Source: Nostoc sp. NMS2 (lineage in GTDB: Bacteria > Cyanobacteriota > Cyanobacteriia > Cyanobacteriales > Nostocaceae). Taken from it: 51,250 bases of DNA. Position 1 is the stretch's first letter. Every line of letters starts with the position of its first letter. Under the pieces are notes generated by a model. The model had not been told where the DNA came from, made no database searches, and saw only the letters and a program-made list of their open reading frames with translations. This document shows positions 49,208 to 51,250 of the stretch, one piece after another. The stretch is from contig NZ_JABXKH010000181.1 of the NCBI RefSeq assembly GCF_017115105.1, forward strand, positions 1 to 51,250, read 5' to 3'. The translations under genes were made by a program, and so were the position numbers.

Positions 49208-51070
49208 TTATAAATTACTTGGTATCGTCTTAAACTTTTCTGCCGTACCTAAAGAATAATCTTCTAACTTAAAATCAGCAAAAGGTTTCTTTTCTAACCT
49301 ATCCCGTAGCGCTTCATCGAGAATTACACCTGCGGATTTCTTTTTAACACCAATAATTATAATACTTGTCTGATATTTAGTTAAATCCTGAATTGTCTGA
49401 CAATCACTCCGTTGAAATTGTCCCAAATTTAATATTCTATAACCTTTGACGGTTGGTGTATTAATAAATATTTTTTTTACTAAAAATTGAATTTGTTTAG
49501 AACGTTCTAAAGCAATTCGCTGTTGAACTGCTATATTACCCTTACAAGAAGCTGTACCTACAGAGATAATTTCACTGGGTTCATCCATTATCTTTTGTAT
49601 CCCTTCTTGTTCTAAGTTCAACTTTAAAAGGTCTATACTAATAATTTCATCATTATATTTAAGTTGAAAATTGCTACCTAAAAGCCATTTATATTCTAGT
49701 GATAAAACAGCTATATTAAATTCGGCTCTCCTCCCCTGGCTATCTCTACCTTCTTGATAAGAAAAATAATCGATATTACCTTTTTTTTCGGGAGATTGCC
49801 CATAATTTGACTTCACAGTAAATTTTGAGTTTCGCGTTGCTAAAGCCACTATACTAAGTAATCCTAATATCACTAGTAACCCTGCAAAAAATTTCAGTAG
49901 TGGTACTTCTTCTGGCTCTTTCTGTGGGGATGATAAAGTTTTAGGAATTGGCGGGGACAACTGCTCTGTGTTCAAATCGATTACTAAATTAATATTTTCA
50001 GGATTAGGTTCTGTTAGCTGGGTTTCAACAACAGAGGCAGGAGGAATACTATTTTCTGGTTCCTGCTCCGACCACAAAACGCTTGGCTCTGAATCCTCCA
50101 CTTCTGCAAGTGGCAGAGGTTTAGGTGGGGTTGAATCGTCATCTGAGCAGAACTTTTTGCCTTCTTCAATTTGTTCTAGGCGCTGCAAAATTTCTTGGGC
50201 ATTAGCAGGACGCTTTTTTATATCTGCTGCTGTCAGCCAATCAATTAAATTCAATAGTAAGGGTGAGATATCGATGGCATGATTTTGCCAGTGCAATACA
50301 TTTTGTTGAACATCATACATATCTAAGGGATGGTGTCCCGTTAGCAAAAATATAAAGGTGCGTCCCAAGGCAAAAAAATCTGATTGCGGTACTGCTTGAC
50401 CATTCATTTGTTCTGGAGCGCTGTAGCCAGATGACATAAGTGCTGTCATCCCGTCACCATTGCTAAGTTGGTCTGGTTCGGTTCTGTCAATTTCAGTGGC
50501 TGTGCCAAAATCAATCAGTACCAAATCTCCCCAATCCTTCCCAAGGGGGGATCTAATCATGATATTAGATGGCTTAATATCCCGATGTAGGTATTGTTTA
50601 CCATGCACTAAATCCAAAATTTCCACTAATTGTTTTAACCAAGTTACAGCTTGTTCTTCGGAAATGGGGCGATTCTGCTGTAGCCACTGTACTAAGTTGT
50701 ACCCATCGATTTTTTCCATTGCAATGCAATGTAACACTAAACCATTTCGGGTTTGATACTGAAAGTAACTATCTTCTTTGGGAATGCCGGGATGCTTGAG
50801 TTGTTCCAACACAGTTACTTCGTGCTGAAATAGTTTTACTGCTTTGGTGTTGCCTGATAAATCCTCTTTGAGTATTTTGAGGATTTTAGGGGTATCTTGT
50901 TCGCATGCTTCATAAACTTTACTAAACCCTGTTTTGTCACTCAACAGGCACGTCACCCGATAACGCCCTAGCAATTCCAAATGGGAACCACAACTTTGAC
51001 AAAAGCGGTTTTGTTCATTATTATTTGGGTGATTTGGTGTAGGGCAAACGGGATTGATACAAAGGCTCAT
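49208..51070 (-). CDS. Ser/Thr protein kinase with zinc ribbon and external C-domain
   Basis: A 620-residue protein from ATG 51068-51070. The frame stays open to the window edge only because of a 9-bp repeat, so the upstream PSSPSSP stretch is not taken as protein. Residues 1-35 are a zinc-ribbon-like motif (CINPVCP, FCQSCGSHL). Residues 35-300 are a Hanks-type kinase: KILKILKED (Lys), YLHRDIKPSNIM (catalytic loop), LIDFGTATE (DFG), SSGYSAPEQM (activation loop). The Gly-rich loop is poor (LLSDKTGFSKV). A proline-rich linker precedes one membrane helix (FFAGLLVILGLLSIVALA). The outer domain of about 190 residues contains SVGTASCKGNIAVQQRIALERSKQ, reminiscent of OmpA-like ends. The role is sensory, target unknown. 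Confidence 0.88.
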   Translation of the reverse strand: MSLCINPVCPTPNHPNNNEQNRFCQSCGSHLELLGRYRVTCLLSDKTGFSKVYEACEQDTPKILKILKEDLSGNTKAVKLFQHEVTVLEQLKHPGIPKEDSYFQYQTRNGLVLHCIAMEKIDGYNLVQWLQQNRPISEEQAVTWLKQLVEILDLVHGKQYLHRDIKPSNIMIRSPLGKDWGDLVLIDFGTATEIDRTEPDQLSNGDGMTALMSSGYSAPEQMNGQAVPQSDFFALGRTFIFLLTGHHPLDMYDVQQNVLHWQNHAIDISPLLLNLIDWLTAADIKKRPANAQEILQRLEQIEEGKKFCSDDDSTPPKPLPLAEVEDSEPSVLWSEQEPENSIPPASVVETQLTEPNPENINLVIDLNTEQLSPPIPKTLSSPQKEPEEVPLLKFFAGLLVILGLLSIVALATRNSKFTVKSNYGQSPEKKGNIDYFSYQEGRDSQGRRAEFNIAVLSLEYKWLLGSNFQLKYNDEIISIDLLKLNLEQEGIQKIMDEPSEIISVGTASCKGNIAVQQRIALERSKQIQFLVKKIFINTPTVKGYRILNLGQFQRSDCQTIQDLTKYQTSIIIIGVKKKSAGVILDEALRDRLEKKPFADFKLEDYSLGTAEKFKTIPSNL

Positions 51071-51082
51071 GAGTGGGGAATG

Positions 51083-51183
51083 GGGAGATGAGGGAGATGG
51101 GGGAGATGGGGGAGATGGGGGAGATGGGGGAGATGAGGGAGATGAGGGAGATGAGGGAGATGAGGGAGATGAGGGAGATGAGG
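51083..51183. repeat. 9-bp tandem array GGGGGAGAT / GAGGGAGAT
   Basis: About eleven copies of a 9-bp unit, GGGGGAGAT or GAGGGAGAT, run directly before the kinase start, followed by GGAGCAGGGAGCAAGGG low-complexity DNA. It replaces the normal leader and keeps the reading frame open. Confidence 0.85.
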
Positions 51184-51250
51184 AGCAGGGAGCAAGGGAG
51201 AAGAGTTTTCCCCCTGCCCCCCGCCCCTCTGCCTCTTTTCCATGCCCCAT

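Noticed and set aside
51071..51250. N-terminal Pro/Ser-rich extension of the Ser/Thr kinase
   Set aside because: It is the translation of a 9-bp tandem array. The zinc-ribbon start at 51070 is the usual family N-terminus.

Overview
The window looks like a filamentous, heterocyst-type cyanobacterium (Nostoc/Anabaena/Tolypothrix-like). The signs are very frequent GCGATCGC (HIP1-type) octamers inside genes, short tandem arrays such as TAATGAC and TAATTCGTA between genes, many small palindromic dispersed repeats, and typical cyanobacterial families: CHAT proteins of the LFLAANP type, pentapeptide-repeat lumenal protein, Zn-ribbon Ser/Thr kinase, LCP protein, ABC1 kinase and DUF790/XPB. This placement is inferred from content; no search was run.

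Layout. 0.3-4.8 kb: a 2Fe-2S thioredoxin-like ferredoxin, a GntR/FCD regulator divergent from leuA over two identical operator palindromes, a 42-bp minisatellite, a cupin, and a KTSC-domain gene whose -10 box lies inside a 12-bp-arm inverted repeat. 5.2-8.7 kb: two tandemly duplicated RTX calcium-binding secreted proteins with duplicated flanks. 9.1-10.6 kb: TPP riboswitch plus thiC. 10.7-15.1 kb: a PrcA-like subtilase, a divergent stand-alone homologue of its propeptide, and a translationally coupled two-gene unit of unknown role. 15.5-22.7 kb: a PAS histidine kinase that has lost its phospho-acceptor His, an HTH/AAA-like ATPase, dnaG, and an amidase-like/glucosaminidase protein with altered active-site residues.

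23.0-31.4 kb holds the most striking system: CHAT-TIR, a coiled-coil/inactive-STAND-like protein, MoxR AAA+ ATPase, a membrane-spanning vWA protein with an external Calx-beta domain, a SUMF1/FGE-like protein, a polytopic membrane protein, and a second CHAT protein. The second CHAT protein carries the same coiled-coil module as the STAND-like protein. Four genes overlap or abut. The cluster resembles vWA-MoxR ternary conflict systems, with an unusual outside-facing sensor. It is bracketed by two direct copies of one miniature element; the downstream copy truncates a brnT-like toxin remnant.

31.8-51.2 kb: TPR protein, hybrid histidine kinase with a repeat-derived insertion and tail, membrane adenylate cyclase, XPB helicase plus Bax1-like nuclease, lumenal pentapeptide protein, LCP protein, mannose-1-phosphate guanylyltransferase, YidD, ABC1 kinase, a DUF990-type ABC-2 exporter pair, and a Ser/Thr kinase.

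Miniature inverted-repeat elements (at least three terminal-repeat families, two with visible target duplications) sit in many intergenic gaps, and repeat DNA has been read into several coding tails. No rRNA, tRNA or CRISPR array was recognised.
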